A DNA stretch of 19,064 bases from Acidimicrobium sp. UBA3029 (lineage in GTDB: Bacteria > Actinomycetota > Acidimicrobiia > Acidimicrobiales > Ilumatobacteraceae). Shown piece by piece: positions 7,654-13,713 of this stretch. Below the pieces are notes generated by a model. It ran no database searches, was not told where the DNA came from, and worked only from the letters and a program-made list of their open reading frames with translations. Within the stretch, counting starts at the first letter, position 1. Each line of letters opens with the position of its first letter. The position numbers and the translations under genes are program-made. Location of the stretch: NCBI GenBank assembly GCA_002367695.1, contig DFDK01000017.1, positions 1,483-20,546 of the forward strand. The letters are read 5' to 3'.

Positions 7654-8286
7654 CAACGAATCAGTTATTGCGATATCGCCCAAGACGTCGCCGATCACAG
7701 AAACAATTTCACCAGTAGTGATGCGATTGTCGCGATGCACAAAAAACCAACAGCCACCCAGGTTGTGCAACTTTGGATTGTGTGCGCCGAGTGTGTGGCG
7801 CATTGTACGGATGACTCCACTGTGACTGACGATTAGTGCTGTCGGGATACTTTCGCTCGCACTCGCAACACATGATGCTGCGATATCGCAAAATGCAGCA
7901 GTTAATCTGGCGACAATCGACTCATCAGACTCAAAGCCATCTGGTTTGCGTCGATCCTTCAAGTAGCCAGGCCACTCAATCTCAATTTCGTGACGAGTCA
8001 AACCTTGCCAAGGACCCACATCTGATTCGAGCAGTCGCTCGTCGACAACAACTGGGCCAACACCATGGGTCTCGGCAATGATCTGCGCAGTGTGTAGCGC
8101 GCGTTGCAGTTGACTCGACACGATGTAGTCAAACGTGCCAAGCCGTTCGGCTGCAAGTCTGGCTTGGTTGATACCTGTCTCGGTGAGTTCGATATCAGCA
8201 TGCCCCTGCCAGCGCTCTTGCACATTCCACTCGGACTGGCCATGACGGATGACGAGCAGTTGGGCAATGACGTCATTTGCGGACAT
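7651..8286 (-). CDS. Histidine phosphatase (phosphoglycerate mutase-like)
   Basis: A 211-residue protein of the histidine phosphatase superfamily (branch 1), cytoplasmic. The phosphohistidine loop is LVIRHGQSEWN (Arg14-His15-Gly16), the second conserved Arg is in SSQLQRALHTA, the acid is in DERLLESDVGPWQGL, and the second catalytic His is in VSHSGVIRTM. LESDVGPWQGLTRHEI resembles cofactor-dependent phosphatases such as PhoE/GpgP more than glycolytic GpmA, which is longer (about 250). The substrate is therefore unresolved. ATG 8286 is preferred because it gives the normal distance to RHG, and TACCCT lies 8 bases upstream. A TTG further upstream adds 7 residues without support. It diverges from the MoaD-like gene across 37 bp. 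Confidence 0.85.
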   Translation of the reverse strand: MSANDVIAQLLVIRHGQSEWNVQERWQGHADIELTETGINQARLAAERLGTFDYIVSSQLQRALHTAQIIAETHGVGPVVVDERLLESDVGPWQGLTRHEIEIEWPGYLKDRRKPDGFESDESIVARLTAAFCDIAASCVASASESIPTALIVSHSGVIRTMRHTLGAHNPKLHNLGGCWFFVHRDNRITTGEIVSVIGDVLGDIAITDSL

Positions 8287-8300
8287 AAGGACGCAGGGTA
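8284..8300 (-). promoter_or_regulatory. Leaderless promoter -10 of the histidine phosphatase
   Basis: Minus strand TACCCT (8300-8295), 8 bases, ATG 8286; no Shine-Dalgarno. It diverges from the moaD-like -10 eleven bases away. Confidence 0.45.
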
Positions 8301-8311
8301 GTCGCAAAAGA

Positions 8312-8326
8312 TACGATGAGCATGTG
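8312..8326 (+). promoter_or_regulatory. Leaderless promoter -10 of the MoaD-like gene
   Basis: TACGAT (8312-8317), 6 bases, GTG 8324; no Shine-Dalgarno. The start gives VVQLRMFASAREAAG, the normal MoaD N-terminus. Confidence 0.5.
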
Positions 8327-8566
8327 GTTCAACTGCGAATGTTTGCCTCGGCCCGCGAAGCTGCTGGGACTGCTCATGACACAATGCCCGGCGACACGGT
8401 CGATCAGGTATTGGATGCTGCGGTTGCCCGATTTGGGGCAGACTTTGCAACGGTGTTGAAATCATGTCGAGTATGGGTCAATGGCGAGTCAGCTGACGGC
8501 ACCTCGGTCGTTGGAGACAGTGACGAAGTAGCGATTCTTCCACCAGTGTCTGGGGGCGATAAGTGA
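8324..8566 (+). CDS. MoaD/ThiS-family ubiquitin-like sulfur carrier ending GGDK
   Basis: An 80-residue beta-grasp protein. VVQLRMFASAREAAG, the VDQVLDAAVARFG helix and DSDEVAILPPVSGG are typical of MoaD, the small subunit of molybdopterin synthase, whose C-terminal Gly-Gly is thiocarboxylated. Here the Gly-Gly (77-78) is followed by Asp-Lys before the stop, so the tail is not free. In QbsE-type carriers a similar two-residue extension is removed by a JAMM protease (family knowledge). No moaE, moeB or thiamine genes are in the window, so the pathway (Moco, cysteine or another thio-transfer) is open. GTG 8324 is chosen from the leaderless -10. The TGA overlaps the next gene's GTG (GTGA), indicating translational coupling. 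Confidence 0.85.
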   Translation: MVQLRMFASAREAAGTAHDTMPGDTVDQVLDAAVARFGADFATVLKSCRVWVNGESADGTSVVGDSDEVAILPPVSGGDK

Positions 8567-9048
8567 CAAATATGTTTGATCAACTTTCTCTTGACGAGCT
8601 GCGTGCCAAACGTGCCGAGATGCAACACCAAGAAGATGCAATTTCGTTTGTGCGCCGGTTAGCCCAGGGACGTCTGGACATTGCGCGCGACGAATTGCGC
8701 CGACGCATCGACAACGAACCATTGCTTGATGTCGCTACAAATCTTGCTGGTGTGTTTGGTCAAGAGCATGGTGGCGGCTCGGCTCGTCCTCCACGCGAAA
8801 CAATTATCTCTGGCGATCACCCACTCGTACTCGAACTTGAACACCTCTGTGAAGATCTTGGCTTCGGTTCGATTCGCACGCTTGACGAAACAAGTTTGCG
8901 CACTGCTATTGACGAACTTGCTAAATTTGAGTTGTTGCGATCGAGTGAACGGCGTTCATTGTTTGACACCATTGACGCTCTTACTGCAGCTCTCGTGAAG
9001 CGCTACAAAAGTGGTGGCGCCAATGTTGATGCTCTTCTAAACGACTAG
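8563..9048 (+). CDS. RsiG-like c-di-GMP-responsive anti-sigma protein
   Basis: A 161-residue soluble, largely helical protein. Residues 24-39 match the RsiG c-di-GMP signature E-x3-S-x2-R-x3-Q-x3-D exactly (Glu24, Ser28, Arg31, Gln35, Asp39). Residues 123-138 carry a second copy with one change (Glu123, Ser127, Arg130, Phe134 for Gln, Asp138). In Streptomyces, RsiG is an antiparallel coiled coil with two such motifs that holds a c-di-GMP dimer and sequesters the sigma factor WhiG; Rubrobacter has a single-motif form. The linker 65-85 is Gly/Pro-rich. I infer a c-di-GMP-binding regulator; the partner sigma factor is not in the window. It starts with GTG in a GTGA overlap with the MoaD-like gene; ATG 8572 is an alternative. 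Confidence 0.8.
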   Translation: MTNMFDQLSLDELRAKRAEMQHQEDAISFVRRLAQGRLDIARDELRRRIDNEPLLDVATNLAGVFGQEHGGGSARPPRETIISGDHPLVLELEHLCEDLGFGSIRTLDETSLRTAIDELAKFELLRSSERRSLFDTIDALTAALVKRYKSGGANVDALLND

Positions 9049-9128
9049 TGAATGCCGGGCTCAGCCCCTAAAGATCACTGCGAAATATGGCTCATCGCCC
9101 AACTCTGCAAATCAATGCGCCCCGCAGA

Positions 9129-9143
9129 TAGGTTTTAAGGGTG
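9129..9143 (+). promoter_or_regulatory. Leaderless promoter -10 of mshA
   Basis: TAGGTT (9129-9134), 6 bases, GTG 9141, directly followed by ATG 9144. No Shine-Dalgarno. Either codon could be the start. Confidence 0.45.
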
Positions 9144-10355
9144 ATGCAACGTGTTGCGGTGCTGTCTATGCACACCTCGCCACTCGCCCAACCGGGCGTG
9201 GGTGATGGTGGAGGCATGAATGTGTACGTGCGCGAACTCGTTTCCGCGCTTGCCAGTAGCGGAGTGGATTGCACTACCTATACACGCGCATGGAGAACTG
9301 GACTTCCAGAAGTAGTCATGGTCGAGCCGAATCATCGCGTAGTGCACGTGCGCGCTGGTGATGTTGATATGCCGAAAGAAGAGCTGCTCGGTGTAGTCGA
9401 CGAATTTACTGATTCGGTTGCATGGCATCTGCAGCGAAACGGTGGTGCCGACTTGGTACACGCCAATTATTGGTTGTCCGGTATGGCCGGTCACCGCTTG
9501 AAGCACGAATTGAATTTGCCTCTCGTCACCACATTCCATACGTTTGCTCGCGTCAAAGGACTCGGCGGCGATATTGAGTCTCCAGTGCGCGAAAAATCTG
9601 AACTAGAAATCATCGGTTGTGCTGATGCCATTTGTGTGAGTTGCCCCGAAGAGCAGTCACAGTTTGAGTCGTTATACGGCAGTGCTCCTGGGACGATAGA
9701 AGTTGTTGCACCTGGTGTGGAGCGAGCATTCTTTTCTCCAGGAGATCGTCGCGGTGCGCGGCATGCTCTTGGGCTTGGCAATGGACCAATTTTGTTGTTT
9801 GTTGGTCGCATACAGCCACTAAAAGGTCTTGATGTCGCGGTGCGCACACTTGCGCAACTCGGCCGCAGCGATGCGCAACTTGTCGTAGTTGGTGGCGCAA
9901 GCGGTGCAGACGGTGCAGCCGAACTCAATCGTGTGCAACGCATAATCGCCGACAACAAACTAGAAGGACGTGTGCATTTCTTTGCTCCACAGCCTCACCA
10001 CCTGTTATCTACTTTTTATCGTGCTGCTGATGTTGTGTTGGTGCCATCGCGCAGTGAGAGTTTTGGTTTGGTTGCACTCGAAGCCGGCGCATGCGGAATT
10101 CCCGTTGTCGCCACTGGCGTAGGCGGGTTGCTCAGCTTGATTGATCATGGTCGCACCGGCTTTTTGGTGCCCGGTCGCGATGTTGACGACTTTGCCAAGT
10201 TCACTGCACAATTACTCAACGATTCGTTACTCGCTATTGCAATGGGCACCGCTGCCGCAGAGCGGGCGAAAGCGTACTCATGGAAATCGGCAGCAAGTAC
10301 TGTGAGCAACGTGTATGCGCAATTGCTTGAGCGCGAATTGGTGGCTTGCAAGTAG
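9141..10355 (+). CDS. mshA: D-inositol-3-phosphate glycosyltransferase (mycothiol)
   Basis: A 404-residue GT4-family glycosyltransferase (GT-B fold) that transfers GlcNAc from UDP-GlcNAc to 1L-myo-inositol-1-phosphate, the first step of mycothiol synthesis. The N-terminal domain shows LSMHTSPLAQPGVGDGGGMN, nearly the MshA hallmark, then ANYWLSGMAG and TTFHTFARVKG. The C-terminal domain has FVGRIQPLKGLDV and the nucleotide-sugar site PSRSESFGLVALEAGACG with the paired glutamates. Length fits MshA (about 420-480), slightly short at the N-terminus as expected without an extension. The next gene is a YbjN-domain protein starting at the mshA stop, an arrangement also known in mycobacteria. GTG 9141 is chosen from the -10; ATG 9144 is equally possible. 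The other mycothiol genes are not in this window. Confidence 0.9.
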   Translation: MMQRVAVLSMHTSPLAQPGVGDGGGMNVYVRELVSALASSGVDCTTYTRAWRTGLPEVVMVEPNHRVVHVRAGDVDMPKEELLGVVDEFTDSVAWHLQRNGGADLVHANYWLSGMAGHRLKHELNLPLVTTFHTFARVKGLGGDIESPVREKSELEIIGCADAICVSCPEEQSQFESLYGSAPGTIEVVAPGVERAFFSPGDRRGARHALGLGNGPILLFVGRIQPLKGLDVAVRTLAQLGRSDAQLVVVGGASGADGAAELNRVQRIIADNKLEGRVHFFAPQPHHLLSTFYRAADVVLVPSRSESFGLVALEAGACGIPVVATGVGGLLSLIDHGRTGFLVPGRDVDDFAKFTAQLLNDSLLAIAMGTAAAERAKAYSWKSAASTVSNVYAQLLERELVACK

Positions 10356-10828
10356 TGAGCGATTTGTTTGACGATCAGGCACTTGCTCGGATCGAACAGC
10401 AAATAGACGAGTGGTTGGTGCATCTTCGGTCGCACAACCCTGCGATACTCGCCGTCGATCGAAGTGTCGATGGCGACATTCGGTGGTATGTGCGCATGCA
10501 AGGTGAAGAAAAGGAATTTACAACTGTGTGGTTGACATTGGGTCAGCGAACTTTGCGTTACGAAACTTACGTAATGCCAGCCCCCGAAGAGAATGCCGAA
10601 GCGTTGTACGAGTCGTTGCTGCGACGCAACGAAAAACTCGTTGGAGCTCACTTCTCTATTGGCGCCGAAGATGCCGTGTTTTTACGCGGTGAGATGCCAA
10701 TCGGATCGCTAAACGAGAAGGAACTTGATCGAGCAATTGGCACCCTGTATGCGACCGTAGAACAGTATTTTAAAGGATTCTTGCAGATTGGATTCGCCAG
10801 GCTTTTTAATAGCCGATTCGGCAACTGA
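10355..10828 (+). CDS. YbjN-domain protein downstream of mshA
   Basis: A 157-residue soluble protein resembling the YbjN/type III secretion chaperone-like fold found beside mshA in actinobacteria. Visible features are an amphipathic N-terminal helix (residues 3-21), a beta-rich core (DIRWYVRM, FTTVWLTLGQRTLRYETYVMP), then YESLLRRNEKLVGAHFSIG and a C-terminal helix (KELDRAIGTLYATVEQYF). No catalytic residues are evident. Function is not established; the conserved pairing with mshA suggests a helper role, which is inference. GTG 10355 begins one base into the mshA TAG stop (TAGTG), implying coupled translation; the upstream TTG adds three residues only. Confidence 0.7.
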   Translation: MSDLFDDQALARIEQQIDEWLVHLRSHNPAILAVDRSVDGDIRWYVRMQGEEKEFTTVWLTLGQRTLRYETYVMPAPEENAEALYESLLRRNEKLVGAHFSIGAEDAVFLRGEMPIGSLNEKELDRAIGTLYATVEQYFKGFLQIGFARLFNSRFGN

Positions 10829-10843
10829 CCGTACACATGGGGT

Positions 10844-10894
10844 TGCGTCCGAGCTATTAACGGTCGGGGAAGTCGGTTGAGTGGCTCGGACGCA
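10844..10894. repeat. 11-bp inverted repeat in the proC promoter region
   Basis: TGCGTCCGAGC (10844-10854) and GCTCGGACGCA (10884-10894) are perfect inverted copies 29 bases apart. The right arm sits between the proC -35 and -10. It may be a regulator site or, as RNA, a hairpin ending the mshA transcript, but no U-tract follows. Confidence 0.6.
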
Positions 10895-10916
10895 TCTCGC
10901 TAGCCTGACCACAATG
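10877..10916 (+). promoter_or_regulatory. Leaderless promoter of proC
   Basis: TTGAGT (10877-10882), 18-bp spacer, TAGCCT (10901-10906), 7 bases, ATG 10914. This is the most complete promoter of its kind in the window, and the start has no Shine-Dalgarno. Confidence 0.6.
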
Positions 10917-11714
10917 AATTCGGCGGCTCGCACTCCCATCACATTTGTTGGTGGAGGCAATATGGGTGCCGCGCTCGTTGCTGGGTTATTGAAAGCTGGT
11001 TGGCCCGCATCGTTGATTACTGTTGTAGAAACTTCGAGTGAGAGACGAGCGCAATTAATTTCGTTCTACCCAGGAATTACTACTTCAGAAAAAATTGGTG
11101 CGTGCACAGCCGGTGTTATTGCGGTTAAGCCACCTGCTGCAGCCGAAACATGCGCTGCACTTGCGCAAGCCGGCGCAACACGAGTGCTGTCAATCGCCGC
11201 AGGCATCGGGTTGACCACATTGCAATCTGCCGCGGGTGCAACCGCTGCTGTTGTGCGAGCAATGCCAAATACTCCTGCACTTGTTGGTGAAGGCGCAGCA
11301 GCTATCAGTGGATCTTCGCAATGCGTCCTGGCCGACATGGAATGGGCAGAGTCGGTGTTGGGCAGTGTTGGCACTGTGGTGCGAGTTGACGAAAAATTGT
11401 TGGATGCAGTGACTGCAATTTCTGGTTCGGGACCTGCATATATATTTTTAGTTGCCGAGGCTCTGATCTCATCGGCGGTTGGGGCCGGCTTGTCGCCCGA
11501 AATTTCCGATGCATTGGTACGCCAGTTACTGGTGGGTTCGGCGAAATTATTACAACAGTCAGCCGAGACACCCGCCCAGTTACGCGCAAATGTGACATCA
11601 CCAAATGGTGTTACAGCATCTGCAATACAGGCTTTAGAGCAGGCCGGTATTCGCTCCGCCATCGAGGCAACAGTGCAGGCCGCGTTGTTGCGAAGTCGCG
11701 AAATGGGTTCGTGA
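10914..11714 (+). CDS. proC: Pyrroline-5-carboxylate reductase
   Basis: A 266-residue cytoplasmic enzyme reducing 1-pyrroline-5-carboxylate to proline with NAD(P)H, the last step of proline synthesis. The N-terminal Rossmann motif is ITFVGGGNMGAALVAGL; VRAMPNTPALVGEGA and the C-terminal signature SGSGPAYIFLVAEAL are diagnostic; the dimerisation domain follows with SPNGVTASAIQALE. Length is typical (about 270). ATG 10914 is chosen because TAGCCT lies 7 bases upstream and the N-terminus then fits the family; a GTG at 10881 would place the -10 and the inverted repeat within the gene. It lies 85 bases after the YbjN-domain gene with its own promoter. Downstream, the usual actinobacterial small HTH gene is absent and a structured RNA region is found instead. 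Confidence 0.95.
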   Translation: MNSAARTPITFVGGGNMGAALVAGLLKAGWPASLITVVETSSERRAQLISFYPGITTSEKIGACTAGVIAVKPPAAAETCAALAQAGATRVLSIAAGIGLTTLQSAAGATAAVVRAMPNTPALVGEGAAAISGSSQCVLADMEWAESVLGSVGTVVRVDEKLLDAVTAISGSGPAYIFLVAEALISSAVGAGLSPEISDALVRQLLVGSAKLLQQSAETPAQLRANVTSPNGVTASAIQALEQAGIRSAIEATVQAALLRSREMGS

Positions 11715-11734
11715 AAATTCACGGTCAAAAATGC

Positions 11735-11769
11735 TTGAACTATCCAACAATGTGCGTAGGGTATGTCCT
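11735..11769 (+). promoter_or_regulatory. Promoter of the structured RNA
   Basis: TTGAAC (11735-11740), 16-bp spacer, TAGGGT (11757-11762). Seven bases later, at 11770, a predicted start coincides with the first base of the closing stem of the RNA. The hexamer and spacing match the other promoters of this window. Confidence 0.5.
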
Positions 11770-11892
11770 AGGTCACAGTTTCCAGCAGGGGTTTACCCCC
11801 CAACTGGAAGTCGCGCTCGCAAGAGCGCGCCGTTTGGACCGGTGCCGTCGGGGGGTTGGCACCGGTCCATTCGTGTATCTCAGGACCTTTTT
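11770..11892 (+). ncRNA. Candidate structured RNA (sRNA or leader) of about 123 nt
   Basis: In order: AGGTC (11770-11774) can pair with GACCT (11884-11888) as a closing stem. Hairpin 2 is TTCCAG/CTGGAA (11780-11785, 11804-11809) with inner GGGG-TTTA-CCCC. Hairpin 3 is CGCGCTC-GCAA-GAGCGCG (11812-11829), a perfect 7-bp stem on a GNRA tetraloop. Hairpin 4 is a perfect 11-bp stem (11836-11846, 11858-11868) with an 11-base loop. The G6 of that loop (11850-11855) can pair with the C6 of hairpin 2 (11796-11801). TTTTT ends it at 11888-11892. I recognise no known family. It may be a free sRNA or a leader/riboswitch for the next gene, which starts 35 bases later. Confidence 0.55.
11864..11892 (+). 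terminator. Alternative terminator stem with U5
   Basis: GGTCC (11864-11868) can pair with GGACC (11883-11887), followed by TTTTT. The same GGTCC is the 3' arm of the stronger hairpin 4, so the two structures are mutually exclusive. GGACC can also contribute to the closing stem with 11770-11774. Which form ends transcription is not known. Confidence 0.4.
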
Positions 11893-11927
11893 AATAACGA
11901 CGTTTTGTTTCGCGTGAGTGTTCTGTG

Positions 11928-12797
11928 ATGAATAAATTTTCTCATGTTTCGTTTCTCTCTGACTACGGAACGCAAGATGAATTCGTTGGTGTTGTTAAAT
12001 CGGTAATCGCCGACATCGCACCGCATGTCAATGTGATTGATCTTGTACACGATGTAACTCCGTTTGATGTGCGCGCCGGTTCACTCGCACTTGCTCGCTG
12101 TGTTCCTTACGTGCCGACTGGCGTGGTGCTTGCAGTGGTCGATCCGGGCGTGGGCGGTTCACGGCGAGCAATCGCAATCTCTGTTGGTGGTGGCAAGGGT
12201 GTATTTATTGGCCCCGATAATGGTCTTTTGCCGGGAGCGGTCGCGCTCGCAGGCGGGCCAGATCAGGCCGTGGTATTGAACAATCCCGCGTATCAATTGG
12301 CTTCACCAGGCGACACGTTTGCGGGGCGCGATATTTTTGCACCAGCTGCTGCGCATCTCTGCAACGGCGTTGCTCTCACCGATTTGGGCGATGAGATTGA
12401 CCCGAGCCTGTTATTGCCAGGCGTTATTCCGCTACCGCGCGAAGAGGGCGGGCAATTGCTGAGTGAAGTGACATGGGTGGATCGATTTGGAAACTGCCAA
12501 TTAAATGTTGGGCCTGAAGATATCGACAAGTGGGGTACACCATTGCGAATCATTATCGGCGCATCAGATCCAACCACTCAGATTGTGCGCTCAGTACCAG
12601 TTGTGCGCAACTTTGCAGACATTGGTGGTGGGATCGGTCTTGTTATTGACTCGTATGGAATGCTCGCGTTGTGTGTCGACCGCGGGTCGGCGGCAGCCGA
12701 ACTGCAACTTGGACCAACCGACATGGTGGTGATTGCTCAAGATCCAAGCGCTGGTGCTGGAGTAGCAACGTCGGTGCGCTTAAGCCCAAAAAAATGA
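11928..12797 (+). CDS. SAM hydroxide adenosyltransferase-family protein, triad His replaced
   Basis: A 289-residue protein of the DUF62/fluorinase superfamily; members hydrolyse S-adenosylmethionine to adenosine and methionine, or halogenate it. The N-terminal domain has HVSFLSDYGTQDEFVG (Asp12), VDPGVGGSRR (Asp72, Arg79) and IGPDNGLL; the C-terminal domain has VDRFGNCQLNV. The archaeal family member uses an Asp-Arg-His triad whose His lies in TFHGRD. Here that position is Ala132 (DTFAGRDIFAPAAAHL), so activity may be altered or lost. The spacing from Asp72 and Arg79 to this site agrees with the family. ATG 11928 is chosen; GTG 11925 is directly before it and no good Shine-Dalgarno helps decide. 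It follows the structured RNA. Confidence 0.85.
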   Translation: MNKFSHVSFLSDYGTQDEFVGVVKSVIADIAPHVNVIDLVHDVTPFDVRAGSLALARCVPYVPTGVVLAVVDPGVGGSRRAIAISVGGGKGVFIGPDNGLLPGAVALAGGPDQAVVLNNPAYQLASPGDTFAGRDIFAPAAAHLCNGVALTDLGDEIDPSLLLPGVIPLPREEGGQLLSEVTWVDRFGNCQLNVGPEDIDKWGTPLRIIIGASDPTTQIVRSVPVVRNFADIGGGIGLVIDSYGMLALCVDRGSAAAELQLGPTDMVVIAQDPSAGAGVATSVRLSPKK

Positions 12798-12819
12798 GTT
12801 GTCGTTCTCTCTCGCGGCG

Positions 12820-12834
12820 TAACATCGGATCATG
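12820..12834 (+). promoter_or_regulatory. Leaderless -10 of the candidate microprotein
   Basis: TAACAT (12820-12825), 6 bases, ATG 12832. It has the same format as the promoters of the mshA and MoaD-like genes. Confidence 0.35.
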
Positions 12835-12915
12835 AGACCCGCCACAACACTTGTTATGGGTTTATTACTTGCAGCAATTTTGGGTGCAGGCGTTTTGTCG
12901 CTGATGATGCGTTAA
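12832..12915 (+). CDS. Candidate 27-residue membrane microprotein
   Basis: A short frame beginning MRPATTLVMGLLLAAILG and ending MMR. It has a two-residue basic start, one hydrophobic segment of about 20 residues and a C-terminal Arg, i.e. a single membrane helix. Support is the leaderless -10 six bases before its ATG and its position 34 bases after the SAM-hydrolase-family gene. It overlaps the 3' end of the convergent membrane-protein gene by 62 bases on the opposite strand, so its composition might partly be a shadow of that gene, though the overlapped part encodes a polar tail. No function is proposed. Confidence 0.4.
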   Translation: MRPATTLVMGLLLAAILGAGVLSLMMR

Positions 12916-13663
12916 GTGTTGAGTTGCTCGCTACCAAGAATCCACTAAACAGAATTGAAACGCCACAGAGCAAGGTAATTGCAAATGCGCGGTCTTGACC
13001 TAGTCGGCCAGCGAGTGTGCCGCTTGCCGACAACACGACTGTGCCGACCGCAATCAGCACATTGCCTCCTGCGAGTCGCTTTGGAGAAGTGACCGTTCGG
13101 GTAATACTTTTTGCAGTCGCAGGGTTTTGTTTTCTGGTTACACGCCAAGCCGACCACAGTGCGCCAACAATGATGAACATTGCGGGAACACCCGAACCGA
13201 CGGCCGCAAGAATGCGCGGCGCTACGCCAAATATTTCTCGACCAGCAGGAAATTCGGTGGAAACGATTTGCGATTTTGTTGGCGCAATCAACACCACTCC
13301 TGTTGCAAAACCCGACAACCACACGAGCCAGTTACGGGCAATATTTCCTGCACGAAGACCAACCAGTAAATACATGGTTCCGAGTGCAAGCCACGACACA
13401 TTGAGCACGGCGCCGGCCAAGAAGAAAATTCGAAATGCCATCAAGTTCCATCCCGCACTCTCGGCCCACCACAGTGCACCCGATCCAACTGCGAAGAGCG
13501 CCATCGCAACTGTCCACGCCAATTCGTGTGGCTGGCGTCGCCTCAACCAGCGATCAAACGTGCTCAGAGTAAATGCACATGCGATAAGGGTTGAAGCACC
13601 AGCCAGCCCCGAATTGATCTGATTATGTGCCGATTGGGCATCTATTAATTGAGCCAAGATCAT
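12854..13663 (-). CDS. Multi-pass membrane protein, unknown function
   Basis: A 269-residue hydrophobic protein that I do not recognise. About seven membrane segments can be seen, roughly at residues 15-36, 48-66, 74-102, 112-128, 147-172, 198-214 and 226-246, separated by short basic loops (DRWLRRRQPHE, WRVTRKQNPATAK). The N-terminus has no cleavable signal. The C-terminal 25 residues are polar. The seven-helix layout resembles sensor or histidine-kinase 7TM domains, but no cytoplasmic signalling domain follows. ATG 13663 is supported by TAGCCT six bases upstream. It diverges from rex across 108 bases, so the two may share control. Its 3' end overlaps a candidate microprotein on the other strand. 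Confidence 0.7.
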   Translation of the reverse strand: MILAQLIDAQSAHNQINSGLAGASTLIACAFTLSTFDRWLRRRQPHELAWTVAMALFAVGSGALWWAESAGWNLMAFRIFFLAGAVLNVSWLALGTMYLLVGLRAGNIARNWLVWLSGFATGVVLIAPTKSQIVSTEFPAGREIFGVAPRILAAVGSGVPAMFIIVGALWSAWRVTRKQNPATAKSITRTVTSPKRLAGGNVLIAVGTVVLSASGTLAGRLGQDRAFAITLLCGVSILFSGFLVASNSTLNASSATKRLHPKLLQVINP

Positions 13664-13675
13664 GGGCGCAGGCTA
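13661..13675 (-). promoter_or_regulatory. Leaderless promoter -10 of the membrane-protein gene
   Basis: Minus strand TAGCCT (13675-13670), 6 bases, ATG 13663; no Shine-Dalgarno. Confidence 0.5.
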
Positions 13676-13700
13676 GTAGCGCTGACGGGTGACGAATGTC

Positions 13701-13708
13701 TTGTGAAC
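13701..13708 (+). promoter_or_regulatory. Rex-like half-site in the rex upstream region
   Basis: TTGTGAAC matches one half of the Rex operator (TGTGAAC-n3-TTCACA), but the second half is not present. A second TTGTGAA occurs inside the gene start (13782-13788). Autoregulation by Rex is known in Streptomyces; here it is only suggested. Confidence 0.2.
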
Positions 13709-13713
13709 AAAAG

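Noticed and set aside
9053..9070. GGGC-TCA-GCCC hairpin before mshA as a terminator
   Set aside because: Only 4 bp of stem and no U-tract follows.
11066..11728. 220-residue frame antisense to proC
   Set aside because: Shadow of proC; no domain and no initiation signal.
11770..11892. The RNA as a 6C RNA, SRP RNA, 5S rRNA or SAM riboswitch
   Set aside because: Only one loop has C6 on this strand (the other is G6), no SRP GGAAGC core, no 5S or SAM-aptamer core sequences were seen.
11711..11928. Two overlapping plus-strand frames of 65-68 residues after proC
   Set aside because: They run through the perfect hairpins, have no recognisable domain and no start signal; the structure is better explained as RNA.
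13017..13622. 201-residue plus-strand frame antisense to the membrane-protein gene
   Set aside because: The minus strand gives regular membrane helices and a leaderless promoter; the plus frame shows no such order.
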